From Porodaedalea pini (lineage: Eukaryota > Basidiomycota > Agaricomycetes > Hymenochaetales > Hymenochaetaceae): 64,000 bases of DNA. The stretch is from assembly GCA_002794775.1 (NCBI GenBank), contig NBAY01000003.1, forward strand, positions 186,001 through 250,000, read 5' to 3'. The notes beneath the pieces are model-generated. The model did not search any database, was not told where the DNA came from, and worked only from the letters and a program-made list of their open reading frames with translations. The translations under genes and the position numbers were made by a program. This document shows, one piece after another, positions 9,864-22,207 of the stretch; position 1 is the stretch's first letter, and the number at the start of each line of letters is the position of its first letter.

Positions 9864-12626
9864 ATGAGCGCCGACGTCGCAATGGCCGCCCCAAATGGCA
9901 CTGTTAATGGACACGCCGTGGATGGTGATGTGAAGATGAACGGCGACGCCGAAGCGCATTCGAGGTTCGCAACAGGGCTTATTCTCCCTCCCAAAGAAAT
10001 CAAATGTGAGCGCTAATAATCATATTTTGCTTTCTGTAGTCCGCCTTTCTGACCTCGCACCCATGTGGTATGAACAGCTATCATCGACCGCACCGCGTCC
10101 TTTGTCGCGCGCTCTGCGAACCCCGTTCAATTCGAGGACAAAGTGCGCGAGGGCCAGCGCAGCGACCCCAAGTTCTCCTTCCTCAACCCCGCGGACCCGT
10201 ACCATGGCTACTATCGACACAAGATGACAAGAATTGCGCAGGGCGAGGAGGACGAGGCTCCTGCTTCCGCGGAGAAAGTGCAGGAGGTGCAGGACATCGT
10301 TGAAGAGAAACCGAAAGGCGGGATCATTGCTCTTGAGCCGCCTCCACCAGATTTCATCCTCGATGTTCCGCCGGTGAACGCAGTGGACTTGTGAGTGACT
10401 ACGATCTCGTATGTATTATGTATACTAACGCTTTTGAAACTTGTAGGGACATCATTAAACTGACTGCACTCTTCACCGCCCGCCGAGGTCGATCGTTCCT
10501 CTCTACGCTCGCTGCCCGGGAAGCTCGCAATTATGAGTTCGAGTTTCTGCGCCCAACTCACTCCATGTTTGGCTACTTTAACTCTCTGGTTGAACAATAC
10601 TCAAAAGTGCTTTTGCCGTCGAAGGAGATGCTGGAGAAAGTGCAGCGAGGGGCGGAGGAAGGCGCGAAGTGGAAAATGCTGGAGATCTCAAAGCAACACG
10701 CTGAGTGGGAGAGACTCAAGCAAGAGAAGGAGAGGAGGAAACACGATGATAAGGAAGCTGAGAAAAGTGAGTGTCCTTATGTTTAAGCTTGTAATTTCGC
10801 TGCTGATATGTTTGACAGTTGCGTTCGCCGAGATCGACTGGCATGACTACGCAATCGTGCAAACAATTGAGTTCACGACCGCAGACGCAAACTCAGAGCT
10901 CCCGCCGCCAATGAGTGTTAATGAGATGGTCAGCCGGACATTGGCTCAAAAGAAGATGGCAGCTATGATCATGGAGGACACTGCGGACGAGGTGGAAGCT
11001 GTGCGGGCGCGCCAAGCTGCCGAAGCAGAGTCTGCGACGGCGAATGGTGCTGCTGAAGCAGATGGAACGATGGATGTTAGTGACGATGAGGATGCAGAAG
11101 TGAAGGAGAGGAAGAAGAAGGACGAAGAGGAGAGGCAGCGCGAGATGGAGAGGGCCCGGGCGATCCAGGCAACTTCAATGGACGCATCTGGTCCCATGAA
11201 AATTCGTACCGACTATGTACCAAAATGTAAGCGTATTTCCACTCACGCTACTTATCAGAACTTCACTGACTCCCTTCTTTTGTCAGTGGGAGCGAAGGGC
11301 GCGAAGGTCACCATGACCACATGTGCCGTTTGCGGGCAGCAGGTACCCGTCGACGAGCTGCAAGAGCACATGCGAATCGAACTTCTGGACCCTCGCTGGA
11401 AATCGCAGCGCGATGCCTTGGAGGCGCGCAGGGCGCAGGCCAACGAGCTGCAGCGCGGTGCGAACGTGGAGTCGTCTCTCAGGTCTCTCGCGCGTGCGCG
11501 TGTGGATATCTTCGGTACGGAGGTGGATGAGGAGAAGCGCAGGAAGGAGGAACAGGCCGAGCAGGAGCGCCGGAAGGAGCGCGAGAAGAACGTGTGGGAT
11601 GGACATACGGCTTCGAAGGACAAGACGCTCGACAAGTTCCAGTCGAACGTCAATTTCGAGGAGCAGATTGCTGCCATCCATCGTGCAAAGGGACTCAGCG
11701 CGTAAGCCTTTCTATTCTGCTGGATTGAAACACATCTCATTTGTTCTATCTTTCAACTAGCGTCGACACAGGGACAGGACCAGGCATCGGTCCCTCAGAA
11801 GGCCCAGGCATGCCCTCTCTCCCCGCCCCTCCACCCTCCCTCCCAGCACCACCGCGTCAAGCAGCCGGCACGCCCGGCGCCGTCTCCGACCCCGCCTTCG
11901 CCGCCGCGACAGTGTCCGCAGGTCCGCAGCCTGCAACGATGTACGCCGGGCAGCCGCAGCCCGCGCCCGTTATGCTCCCCCCGCTGCACTACCAGGGCCT
12001 CGACGCCGCGCAGCCCTTTGGGTTCCAGCCGCCGCCGAGCGCGCCGCCCAACGGTATGGCCGCGTCGCCGCCCGGTATGCATCCGTCGCGCCTTGCGGCG
12101 CTCGCGGCGACGCCGCCCCTGCCCGGCGGGCCTGCGCAGGCCGGGATGGTGCGCTCTGCGGACCAGATGGAGGGCATTGAAGGCGCGGACGGCGTCCCGC
12201 CTGCGAAGAAGCAGAAGGTCGCGCGTCTGCCGGGCGGGCAGTTCTACCCCGAGCAGAACTGGATCGACTTGCATCCCGTTCGTTTTCTTTTTCTTCTATT
12301 CCTTACAGCGTTATTGACCACTTTTTTTTTTTCCGTATTCACAGCACCCGATCTCAATCCAGATCCAGCTGCCGATCGACGAGGCGAAGCCGGAGTGGAA
12401 GCTCGACGGGAGCGTGGTGACGCTGCCGGAGATTCCTGTAACGTACCTCGTCTCGACGCTGCGCGACCATGTTGCGCGGATGATGGGGAGCAGCGTGCCG
12501 CTGTCGCGCATCATGCTCTCGTTCGGCGGGAAGATGCTGACGAACGCGAACACGCTTGCGAGCTATAACATCGAGGATGAGGACCTGCTTGTGCTTGGTG
12601 TGAGGGATCCGAAGAAGAAGAAGTAG
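9864..12626 (+). CDS. Splicing factor 3A subunit 1 (SF3A1/Prp21)
   Basis: U2 snRNP component needed for pre-spliceosome assembly. Exon 1 (9864-10005) ends LPPKEIK and splices to SIIDRTASFVARSANPVQFE, the first SURP module. The second SURP module is DIIKLTALFTARRGRSFL ... HSMFGYFNSLVEQY. A charged helical region with the SF3A1-typical IDWHDYAIVQTIEF follows, then a PRP21-like C-terminal region, a Pro/Ala-rich linker (about 11790-12240), and a C-terminal ubiquitin-like domain (LPEIPVTYLVSTLRDHV to LASYNIEDEDLLVLGVRD) ending in KKKK. Six introns are visible. All conserved domains are present in order, so the gene appears intact. Confidence 0.92.
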
Positions 12627-13416
12627 GCGTGGGTGATGGCGTGTATTTTTTTAGTTTTTTTTTAGTTTTTTTTTTTTTTTTTCCACTTCGTAATCATCTT
12701 AGTTGTTCTTCCGCGATTTCTTGTGCACCTAGTTGACGTGATTCACATCTCGGCTTAGCATCTCGTGCTTGAACTCAACATCCATGAACGTTCATCACGC
12801 ACTGAGCAAAGACAAATGAAGCTTAAGTGAATTATATTTCGGGGTATAGATCACAGATCATAGACCACACACCAAGCAAACCTCGGAACATAAAACCCAA
12901 ATAAAGATGCGGCTACTCATAGCTATACACTGTACAACGACTGAAAATGAAAATGAAATGAACCTGCCGATTCGGATAAGTTATCGTTACACTACACTAT
13001 ACCGGAATTGAGATTAACATAAAACCCTAGGATACGATGACTCGATATTTATGGTTTAGCCCAGAGGAAAGGAGAGATGAAGATGATGACGACGACGGAG
13101 ATGAATGGAAGGGGAAAGGGATGATGAGGATGAGGATGCAGATAAGGATGAAGATGAGAAACGATGAGAAAGAATGAGGGTGAAGAGAGGATGACGATGA
13201 CGCAAGGACACAGAGTAGTCCAGGCGCCGGCGGTACGCGGATGTGCATATAGACGGAAGAAAACGGACGAAATATGGATATGGATAAGTCGAGATTTCAA
13301 GGTGATGATAGACGGGACGACGGGACGACAGGCGAGTGGTTTGTGATGATGTCAGACCGTGTGTCCGTCCGTCCTTCTGAGTGTTCTGTTGTTCTCGACC
13401 TCTCCTTCTGAGGACC
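12627..13416. other. Convergent 3' region with T-tract and GA-rich microsatellite
   Basis: No gene. Interrupted T-runs at 12645-12682 follow the SF3A1 stop. An imperfect GAT/GAG-rich stretch runs from about 13070 to 13195 and is probably 3' UTR of the minus-strand gene. Confidence 0.55.
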
Positions 13417-14580
13417 CTAACGGCCAGGTCCGAGCGTTGCGATACGTTGCAACGTGACGCGCGTGCCCGTCCGAAGCGCTGAGGTCGAGGGCGATGACGC
13501 AGGGGAAGTGGTGGGTTTAAGAATTTTGTGTTTGCGTTGCAGTAGGTCGAAAGTTAGCGCGTCCTCAGGACGTGCGCACGCCCGCGGTCCTTTTCGGACA
13601 GATTTGCGTTTTTGCTTCTTTGGTCGACTAGCCCCGGTCGCGTTGTGGCAGCGCGTGCGCGTGCGTGTATACCCCAGAACGGGGGAGTGACGACGGAAGC
13701 GCGAGTGCGAGTGTTGGGGGCGGTGCCACACGGCCAGGAGAGACCGAGGGCGAGGATGAGCCCGAAGCCGGCGGGGAAGACAAGCAGTCTTGCCCGAATG
13801 CGACACTCGACACCGAGCCCGAGCGGGCCGCCCTTCTCCGATCTCCCGTCCCCGTTTCCATACCCGCACCAGCACCGATCGCAACCGGTGCGCTGCTTCC
13901 CATATTCTGCCTCCAGAGCCGATGGGGACCGTATCGCGCAGCCAGCGCTCCTCCTCCGCATCGGGGCTCGCGCGGGGGCCCGCATGCGCGCGGCGGAAGA
14001 TGCTGTTCGGCGACTGCAGGAGCGGGCTGTTCGCCAGTGTGGGCGGGACGGGGATCACGAGCGCCCCGGGCCCGTGCGTCGGAGGTGTGAGTTGGTGCGT
14101 ACCATGCGCGGGTGTGTTGTCGACGTGGAGGCGCCTGGCGCGGCAGAGGGTTGAGAGGTGGACGAGGAAGAATGATCAGGGAGAGGGTGGGGACGAGGAC
14201 GAGGGTGCATGGACGAGGAAGGCATGGAAGAGATCGAGAACGAGGATGAAGTAGTATTAGGTTGTTGTGGGCTGTTGTATGCCGTTTTAGAGTTACAGGA
14301 GGCGGCCGGGTTGTCCAACTCCAAGTGCGTGCTCCCGGTGCTCGCACTCGCACTCGTGCTTGTACTCGAGCTCGAGGTCGCGCGGCGCATTCGGACGGGC
14401 GTAATCGACGACGCCGACATCCTACAGGCCAGTGTCTCTGACTGATCTGTCGGAACTGGTTGTGCGATCCGAGACACGCGAGGCACGGTTTGTCGCAGTT
14501 GCAGCCCAAACTCACGATCGTCTGCTGAAGTCGAGGGCGATGTCGAGTTTACTGTTGACGGCAGCCGCGCGGGGGTCCAT
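13417..14580 (-). CDS. Hypothetical low-complexity protein, frame-disrupted
   Basis: Not recognised. A plausible first exon starts at 14580 (MDPRAAAVNSKLDIALDF...), is followed by a canonical intron (GTGAGT near 14511), and enters a Ser/Thr/Pro-rich segment (about 14440-14070). Near the CCCC run at 14064-14067 that frame hits a stop while the next frame carries on sensibly (LVIPVPPTLANSPLLQ, NSIFRRAHAG, EEERWLRDTVPIG). A second switch is needed near 13908-13914, where the protein-like frame becomes GSSAPVAIGAGAGMETG. The last stretch (LTFDLLQRKHKILKPTT ... stop at 13417) is in yet another frame. The pattern suggests one real, GC-rich gene damaged by several indels, or one with unrecognised introns. 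Composition suggests a disordered regulatory protein; no domain was identified. Confidence 0.45.
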
Positions 14581-14994
14581 AGTGAAGGCTGCTAGCTGAG
14601 TGCAGCGGGGTGAAAAGCGGATGCCAGCAGGACGGAATGGGTGTGTGTGGATATATAAATATTGTTAGCCTCTCCCGCGGTGACTAACAAGAAATGTACA
14701 GCCTTCTTCCGCTCGTGCCAATGTGCTTCTTCTCAAATCGGCAAGCGCACCCGACAGTTGCGAGGTCGTCTATCGAGATCAGGGGCAGCTTCTTCCACAG
14801 CGCATACAGGCGCATACACACAACGCACTTGCGTAGGTTTGAACGCTATCCCCGTCTCGTGATCAGAGTTCATGGTCAACTGCCACCAAGTTCCGTGGAT
14901 GCAACGTCTATACATTGCGGTAGTACTACATATCTACAATCGAACCAATAAGTAATCATCCTGTCCACTCCAGCTAAAATCGGTCAGTGCTGCA
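14581..14994. other. Intergenic between minus-strand genes
   Basis: This holds the promoter of the hypothetical gene and the 3' UTR of ubc6. A TATATAAA-like element lies at about 14650-14658, some 70 bp upstream of the 14580 start on either strand reading. Confidence 0.45.
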
Positions 14995-16602
14995 TCACAG
15001 CACCTTCCTGCACAGTAATGCTGCGACCAGCACCAGCAACACCGAAATAGCCGCATCAAGGATGATAGGGGGACGCGAACGTGAGTGCGAAGAGGAAGCC
15101 GAAGCAGCAGCAACAACACTCGCAGAGACAATTTCCACCGCTGGAGCTTGTCGTTGCTCAACTGACCGCACTCTTTCCACAGTAGATCCCTCGCCGCCGC
15201 CGCTCCATGCCCGCTGCGAAGCAGGCTCAGATGATACCACAGGGAGAGACACCTGAACATCGGAGGAAGGCGAAGGCGAAGCGATCGGAATAGACTCTGC
15301 CCCCTGCGCAGAACCCTGCCCAGCTGATGTGCTACGATCGACCAACTCTCCCGACTTGACCGTCTGCGAGTCCGTTGCCACTGTCGTGGGCGGAGTAACC
15401 ATCGGCGAGGATTCTCTATCTACTACTGTCCCGCCCTGCGAATCCCCAAGAGGTGGATCGGGCAGGCACTCGCGATTCGGAGCCTTGCACTGCGGACATA
15501 CCCACTCGCGTGACCTGCGCGGTTTCTCCATTAGCTGTCACCAGGACGCGAAGGACGAAGACGGGAGGAAAACGAGGCGTACAGCTTCGCAAGACGTCTA
15601 CGCTCCGAGCCAGGTGCTTCCATTGATCCCACTCCCATCGCCGCTTGGCCCTTCAGCGGGAAAAATCCTTGTAGACCGATGATCGCTGGATGTGTAGAAA
15701 GACAAACACGCAGTGGATAAGCTTTCCGACAAAGGAGGAGACAAGACGGGGTGCCATACAGGCCACCCCCAGAATCGACTTACCTGTTCGGACTCCCCAC
15801 GCTGGCTGCCACAGCTCCTCGTGATCTGTACACGGGAAGCGGTTCATAGTCAGGAGACAGAAGGACAGATAACTGCTTCCAAGTCACCCCTTCACTCACA
15901 GTTTGTGAAGCTTATACACAGCTGCCAATTCAAACGCGGAGACAGCACGCAACACACAGGGCCGCATGCGGATCATGCATGAGTCAGAATCGCAATCCGA
16001 AGCCGAAAATCGAAGGCGCGGAAGTACGTCCCACGTAGGTTTATATTAGAGCGTGTAGAGTTTCCCGTGAGTTGCCGCAAGGGTGATAAAGAGGGAGCCT
16101 TGGAACGCACTTTAGTGTTCGTCTCGAACCGTCCGCTCGGGGTGAGCATCATGAGCGATGGCGGGCGGAAGGGATACTCGGCAGGGAGCACGATGCGAAA
16201 GTGGTATAGCCCGCCCTCGAACTCCGTCTCGGGCGCACCGCGCAGCGTGCAGTGCCATTCCTAGAAAAACAGAGTTTAATGGAAACGATACGGTTAGGGT
16301 CCGAGAGTCAGAGATTGGAGATGCGATACCGTGGCACTTACAAAGAGATTGTCCTGTGAGACCAGCCGGTATGGTATGAGTATACCTATGCGGGGGTTGT
16401 TTCGTAGTAAGAGGCACGCACCTCTAGCGGCGCCGCACTGTACTCCGTAGAAGGGTCATTTTGAAGCTCGCGCGCCTCCTGCATGATACGTTTTACCGCT
16501 ATCAACGCCATCCCGCTTCTTGGTCAGCATCCTACATGCACCCTCATTGACAACAGACAGCGTACCGGAGTTGTTCTTGTTGAACGACGAGCGGGTCGCC
16601 AT
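14995..16602 (-). CDS. ubc6: Ubc6/UBE2J-type tail-anchored ubiquitin-conjugating enzyme
   Basis: ER-membrane E2 used in ER-associated degradation. Starts at 16602 (MATRSSFNKNNS) and joins KRIMQEARELQNDPSTEYSA, then EWHCTLRGAPETEFEGG, YHFRIVLPAEYPFRPPS and LTPSGRFETNTK, all typical UBE2J core blocks. The catalytic Cys is in ICPSVS (codon 15867-15865), then HEELWQPAWGVRT. After GSERRRLAKL a clean intron leads to SREWVCPQCKAPNRE, a Ser/Pro-rich linker, and a C-terminal hydrophobic anchor (AISVLLVLVAALLC) ending at 14995. The joint between ICPSVS and HEELW lacks an obvious GT donor, so that junction is unresolved, but residue spacing fits the family if it is bridged. Family assignment is strong. 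Confidence 0.88.
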
Positions 16603-16924
16603 CGTGTGTACCCAAGTCCGTGTCTTATCTATGTAATCTAAGTCCTGTTCGACAGACCTGCCCAGTCTTCTTTGGGCTATATCTTGAAGCCTAAGCGTCA
16701 AACGCCGTAAGGTAGAGTAGAACGGTGAGGGAGCGGTATGCGCTGATGATTGTTAAGTTATGAGCTGCAGTGTATGTGCGTGGCGAAACGTGTCGTATTG
16801 CACGTGATCTACTTTGCTTCTCAGAAAAGTAATGCCGACATTTCGCCGAAATCGACGAAACTCCGCGCAGAACGTCGAGTTCACCTGCACTAGTACTGCG
16901 CACGACAGACGGTGGGCAGCGAGG
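16603..16924. promoter_or_regulatory. Divergent promoter, ubc6 / Mrp10
   Basis: A 322-bp gap between head-to-head starts. No gene. No factor site recognised. Confidence 0.4.
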
Positions 16925-17557
16925 ATGCACATTAAGAAGCTTAAGATTCGGAAGGGTCGGGGTACGTCCTGTTCTATCACTCACCTGGTTTTTCACCGTG
17001 CTCATCATCGTCCTCCTCTCATGCTGTATCGTACCTCTTGGCTGCACTGAAATGAAAAACGAACGAAACGGCTGGCCTGCGCCAATTCAATGGTTACGAA
17101 CAACTGAACAATCAAACGACGAATGATGAATGATGAATAACGCACTGCGAACGACGACGATACAGCTGGGTACCAAACGCCGTGCGCGATGGAGACGCTG
17201 AACATGCTCAGCTGCTGGGCGGCGTCGAGGGACGTGAACAACATGGGCGAGTGCGCGGCGTCTGCCCAGGCATTGTCGGAGTGCATGCGGAGTAGTGTGC
17301 GTTGTATCTCCTTCCTTACCTTGTCCCTCACCTTTCCTCGTCGTTTTCCTATTCGCTGCTGTTTCCTTCTCTTCTTCTAACTTTTGCTCCCGTCTTGTTA
17401 TCTCGTCCGCTTTTATATTTCTAGTTTACAATATAGATTTGACATGACGCTAACGCCTGATTTCTTCCCCCCAACTCCGTTATAGACAAAAGGCGGGAAG
17501 AAGAGGCAGAGCACGATCAATTACCACCTTGCGCGCTTACAGAAGGTCCTCAAGTGA
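16925..17557 (+). CDS. mrp10: Mitochondrial small-subunit ribosomal protein Mrp10 (mS37, twin CX9C)
   Basis: Exon 1 (16925 to about 16960) encodes MHIKKLKIRKGR. Exon 2, from the acceptor at about 17168, encodes PCAMETLNMLSCWAAS and CAASAQALSECMRSS. Exon 3 after an acceptor at about 17487 encodes TKGGKKRQSTINYHLARL and ends at 17557. Two CX9C pairs are visible (C-AMETLNMLS-C and C-AASAQALSE-C), the CHCH fold oxidised by Mia40 in the intermembrane space. The final STINYHLARL is characteristic of Mrp10. About 80 residues, normal for the family. No frameshift is needed. Confidence 0.88.
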
Positions 17558-17776
17558 TCCTTATCCGTTCATACGACCAAGACTTCACCGTTTGGGCTGG
17601 TCAGATGGGAAAGTCTAGAGGAGGCCACGTATACAGCGGGCAATTGCGAACGGAAACCACGTCTGCGTGCCTACGTTGAGGCGGTCGGAGGCCGCTTGAG
17701 ACTTTCCGTCTACTCATTATCATCTGCACATTTAGTAAATGTATTATGCATTGGCCCATCGACCTTTCAATTAATC

Positions 17777-19048
17777 CTACAACGACCCGAAGATATCATC
17801 GATTTCGTCCTTACGCTTCTTTCTCTTCTTTTCCTTCGCCCTCTTAGGCTCGCTCGAACCAGTCTTTGGCTTAGCCTTTTTAGACACAATAGCACTCGAG
17901 ACGAGCTCTTCCGCCACTGCCGCCGTTGATACAATAAGACTCGGCGCCTCGGATGATGGTTCTTGATCAACGGTTATGATCTGTTCGTTTTGCTGCCAGA
18001 AGGACGAGAACGAGTCCGTGGGGAAAGGAGCATCGGCAGTGGTGCCTGAGGCGACCGCAGTTTCGACGACAGTTTTCCGCACTACGCTGCTTCCGAGGTC
18101 TTCGCCCATAGATTCCTCCATGACAACGTCTTCTCGCGTTTCAAGGCGCGGTCTCTTCTGAGCTGGCTGGTGCACTGCATTGCGGCCCTTCGGTTTAAGT
18201 TTCTTGTGGCCCTGTAGGGCGCCCCAAAACAGTCATGAATGCGGTAGTAGTGAGAAGATTGAGGGACTTACCACAGCTTCGAGGAGAGTGTATAGAGTGC
18301 TGGAGAGCGACTGTAGTGTGGTTTCTAGCTCTCCCGTGACAGCATGCAGCCTCGAGACGATAGCAGTCAAGATTAGGATTAACTGCAGAAATGCGCCAGT
18401 TTGCATCATAAGAGATAGAGTACTGCAAGAGATAAGGTTTAAGGAGGTAACAAGGAGTCGACGTAGAGAATAACCTTACTGGTATGCTTTAACAATGCGC
18501 TCCTTCGCCTGTAATGACTTCAATCACAAATGGAAAAACGATAAGGTGCGTAGGAGACTCACTGTAGTCAGTAGCTCTATCAAGCCTCTCGACCTTTCGT
18601 ACATGAAATTTAAAAACTTCGCATCGGGTACTTGCGACCACGCGTTTCTCAATATCTTTGGACTTTGACAATAAGTTTCCAGCCAGCGCATAGGCAATAA
18701 AATATCGAAAACATACTTTCGCTCCGCGTCCTCCCCAACATAAAATGCATACCGCAGATCATCCGTCATGCCGACTAGTTGGGCCTCGAGCACCCTCCGG
18801 CCCAGCCTACGCATCTCTTCTACGCGTCGCCAGAACAATGCCATACGATGCTGGTTCGCGCCCTTGTAATAGAGGCGCTCGAGGACGCGCATCTCGTCCT
18901 GCAGACACGTCTCGAGTGGGGCTAGCCGCTGCGCGCATGCACGCGTCGCCTTGAGCGCCGCATCGATTCTGGGCTGCAGGGACGCGTCAACTGCACCTCG
19001 AGATGTGCTATTAAGCCGTGGGCGTTTTGCGTGACGTGCAACGGGCAT
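17777..19048 (-). CDS. RNase MRP subunit Rmp1-like protein
   Basis: Starts at 19048 (MPVARHAKRPRLNS). The signature is MRVLERLYYKGANQHRMALF followed by WRRVEEMRRLGRRV, matching the RNA-binding helix of the Rmp1 family (YYKxxNQHR, FWRRVxExRR). Later exons give LTAIVSRLHAVTGELETTLQ, then TLLEAVGHKKLKPKG, and a Lys/Arg-rich C-terminus (KRAKEKKRKKRKDEIDDIFG) with stop at 17777. Three introns lie between about 18170 and 18540. Rmp1 is specific to RNase MRP (rRNA ITS1 processing and mRNA turnover), not RNase P. Its neighbour Cms1 also acts in ribosome production, but no operon-like link is implied. The long, variable C-terminus is normal for fungal versions. Confidence 0.68.
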
Positions 19049-19244
19049 GAACTGGACTTGCTTGGAGGAGGAAGAGCAAAGAGAATTCGAGCAGTTAGAC
19101 TTTGTGATGATCGGCGATATTACGTATGACCCCCTTTTTGGCGGGAAGCTCATCGCGGCAGGCGCGCTTGTCTTTCTCCTCAGTTACTTACTACTCACTT
19201 GGACGCGGCCGCAACGCAGGCCGGACAGCTAACGACCATCGTCG
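19049..19244. promoter_or_regulatory. Divergent promoter, Rmp1-like / AP-1 beta
   Basis: A 196-bp gap between start codons serving a nuclear RNase MRP subunit and a trafficking adaptor. No site recognised. Confidence 0.4.
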
Positions 19245-21960
19245 ATGAGCGGGCAAGGCGGGCAAGATGCCAAATTCTTTCAGCGGGGCAAGATCCAGGT
19301 ACGTACGATTTGCTATACGCCCGCTGCACGGAATGCTGAACAATGTCGTCCTGCACCGCAGGAGTTCCGGGCGGAGCTGCATGCCGCAGAGGCGAAGGAC
19401 AAGAAGTTTGTGAAGCGCAAGACCGTGCTCAAGAAGATCGTGGCGAATATTACGATGGGCAATGACAGTGCGTGCCTCGGATTGCGGACCAGGACGAAAG
19501 TTGCTCATGATTCTTCGCAGTGTCGCCTCTATTTCCCGATGTCGTGGCATGTCTAGGAACTCCTCTGCTGGAAATCAAGAAGAGTGAGCATTCGGTCGAC
19601 ACGGAGCGCTTGTTGCCGTTAGTCTCATTTGAATTGTACAGTGGTATACCTGTTTCTCGTCTCCTATGGCAGGTCAAAGCCAGACCAAATTCAAATCGTC
19701 ATACCAAGCTTCCTCCAGGTATAGAAACCCTTCACGGATATTTAAAACCTTCTAAATTATTATGCAGGACTGCGCTGACCACAACCCACTCATCCGCGCG
19801 CTTGCCATCCGCACGATGTCCTACATACCACTACCTATCGTTACAGAGGCTATGACAGACCCACTGCGCCACGCACTCAAGGATCGCGATCCATACGTGC
19901 GCAAAACCGCAGCAATCTGTGTTGCGAAAGTGTACACGGCGGATCCGCGCCGCACGGAGCGCGCGGGCTTCGTCGAGATGCTGCGCGACCTCATGCTCGA
20001 TGCGAACGCGACTGTCGTTGCTAATGCCGTCGCGGCGCTTGTCGAAATTAGTGAACGACACGACGGCGTCGCCTTTCGTGTGAACTACACAGTGGCGAAT
20101 AAACTGTTGACGGCGCTGCAAGAGAGTTCAGAGTATGTACATCTGCGTTTCAATGTACAACACTTAGGCTGATAAATTGTTAAGATGGGGACAGATTTAT
20201 ATCATGGATGCACTCATGACTTTTGTCCCTCAAGAGTCGAAGGAAGCAGAAATCATCGCTGAACGAATAATTGTTCAGCTGCAGCATGGCAACTCAGCTG
20301 TTATCCTCACGACCATTAAAGTGCTACTATACCTCATGAACTACATGGAAAACAGGAGACTTATTGAATACATCTGCAAAAAGATGGGCCCCCCACTTGG
20401 TTCGCTCGTAGCATCGGGTGGTGCAATAGAGAAGCTAATTCTTTTACAGTGACAATGCTTTCATCCGGGCCGGAGGTTCAGTATGTCGCATTGCGCAACA
20501 TCCTCCTCATCATTCAGAGACGACCAGCTGTGTTGAAGAACGACGTAAAAGTGTTCTTCTGCAAGTATAATGACCCTATCTACGTCAAGCTGGCAAAACT
20601 GGAGATCATGTACCGACTGGCTCGACAAGAGAACTTCCGAGAAGTACTCGCTGAACTACAGGAGTGTGTCCCTTTACTATTTTTATGTTATCAGTAGCTG
20701 AGTGTTTTAATAGGTATGCATCCGAGGTTGACGTGGATTTTGTGCGCAAGGCTGTGCGGTCGATAGGCCGCCTAGCGATCAAAGTCGAGCCCGCAGCAGA
20801 CCAATGCATTGAGGCTTTACTGGATCTCATCGAAACCAAAGTAACATATGTCGTGCAGGAAGCGATCATTGTCATTAAAGACATATTCCGCCGATATCCT
20901 GGACGCTATGAGGGTGTGATACCAAAACTGTGTGAGAACTTGGACGCTCTGGATGAGCCTGAGGCGAAGGCCGCCATGATCTGGATCATTGGTCAGTTTG
21001 CGGACAAGATCGACAACTCAGATGAGCTACTTGATGATCTTGTATATACCTTCCTCGAGGAGCCGACAGAGGTACGTGCAATTCGATTTCAGTCACCCCA
21101 GTTTTAAACCCTTACCGTCGCCTCGGTAGGTGCAACTGGCTCTGCTCTCTGCAGTAGTCAAGCTCTTCATATACAAGTCGAACTCGGATATGAGCAAAGA
21201 AATCGTGCACAAGGTTCTGAAGTGGACGACCGAAGAGGTCGACAACCCGGATCTTCGTGACCGCGGCTTCATGTACTGGCGACTGCTCGCCATCAACCCC
21301 GCCAACGCCGGCGAGATCGTCCTCGCAGAGAAACCGCCCATCACAACGGACTCGGACCGCATGGACAGAGGCTCACTTGATCAGCTTCTGCTTCACACAG
21401 GCACGCTCGGCAGCATCTACCACAAGAACCCTGAGGTCAGCGGTATCCATTACAGTACTTATGATCGTCCGTTTACTGACGCGCGTGTGTGAAACATGCA
21501 GACGTTCATCCGGAACGCGAAGGCGAAGGCGCTGCCAGACAGCCCCGCACTCAACGAGAAGTCGCGCGCGGTGCTTGTCGCACCTCCGCCAGAACAGCTC
21601 CCGCCGTCCGTCGTCGGCATTCCCGGGCCGCCTATGCCTCCACAGCGCTCAACGGACCCTGTTCCGCCTGTTCCACTTTTGCCAGATCGACCGGGTACGT
21701 TGCCACCCAGTATGTCTGGTGCGTCTGGTGCGAACACCAGCTTGATCGACACGGAGGCAGAGGCAGAGGCAGACGAAGCAGATGGCGGTGGGGATGTTGG
21801 CTCGGATGAGGGAGATGTGGAGGAGCACTTGCGGCCGAATGGGGAGGGAGGTGACCCGTATGCGAATCTCGATGGCGCGTTCGGTGGGTATGTCGCGCAC
21901 GAGCCGAAGCCGATGGGCAATGGTGCACGGCGTAGTGGCGAGGAAGATTTATTATTTTGA
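19245..21960 (+). CDS. AP-1 complex beta-adaptin (Apl2-like)
   Basis: Large subunit of a clathrin adaptor working at the trans-Golgi and endosomes. Starts at 19245 ([18 protein letters not shown]) and proceeds through [72 protein letters not shown] and further HEAT-like repeats ([39 protein letters not shown]). The hinge is Pro/Ser-rich and the protein ends GEEDLLF. There is no C-terminal ear domain, which is usual for fungal beta-1 adaptins; the terminal DLLF resembles a clathrin-binding motif. Nine or so introns of about 55 nt. Fungal beta subunits of AP-1 and AP-2 are similar; AP-1 is favoured by the overall block matches but not proven. Confidence 0.88.
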
Positions 21961-22207
21961 TTGATCTGAGGAAAGTTTCGTCTACGGATTGTGTCTCGAA
22001 GCCGCGCGGTCTGTGTTTATACTTTTTTCTTTGACTTCATGCTTTGCCAATCTTGCTTTGGTATTTATATACGATAGCTTTTTTCCCATCTGTATGCTAT
22101 TGAAGCAATAAGCAACGAGTCCATGGAAAACAACTGCATTCAGCAATAGCGTCTATAGCCCGACAAGCAGTACCATCAAATCCAAAAGCATTGGTACCGT
22201 GGGTTTT

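Noticed and set aside
13070..13195. GAT/GAG-rich tract as a coding Asp/Glu repeat
   Set aside because: The flanking frames are not coding-like and the tract is imperfect; treated as a simple repeat in a 3' region.
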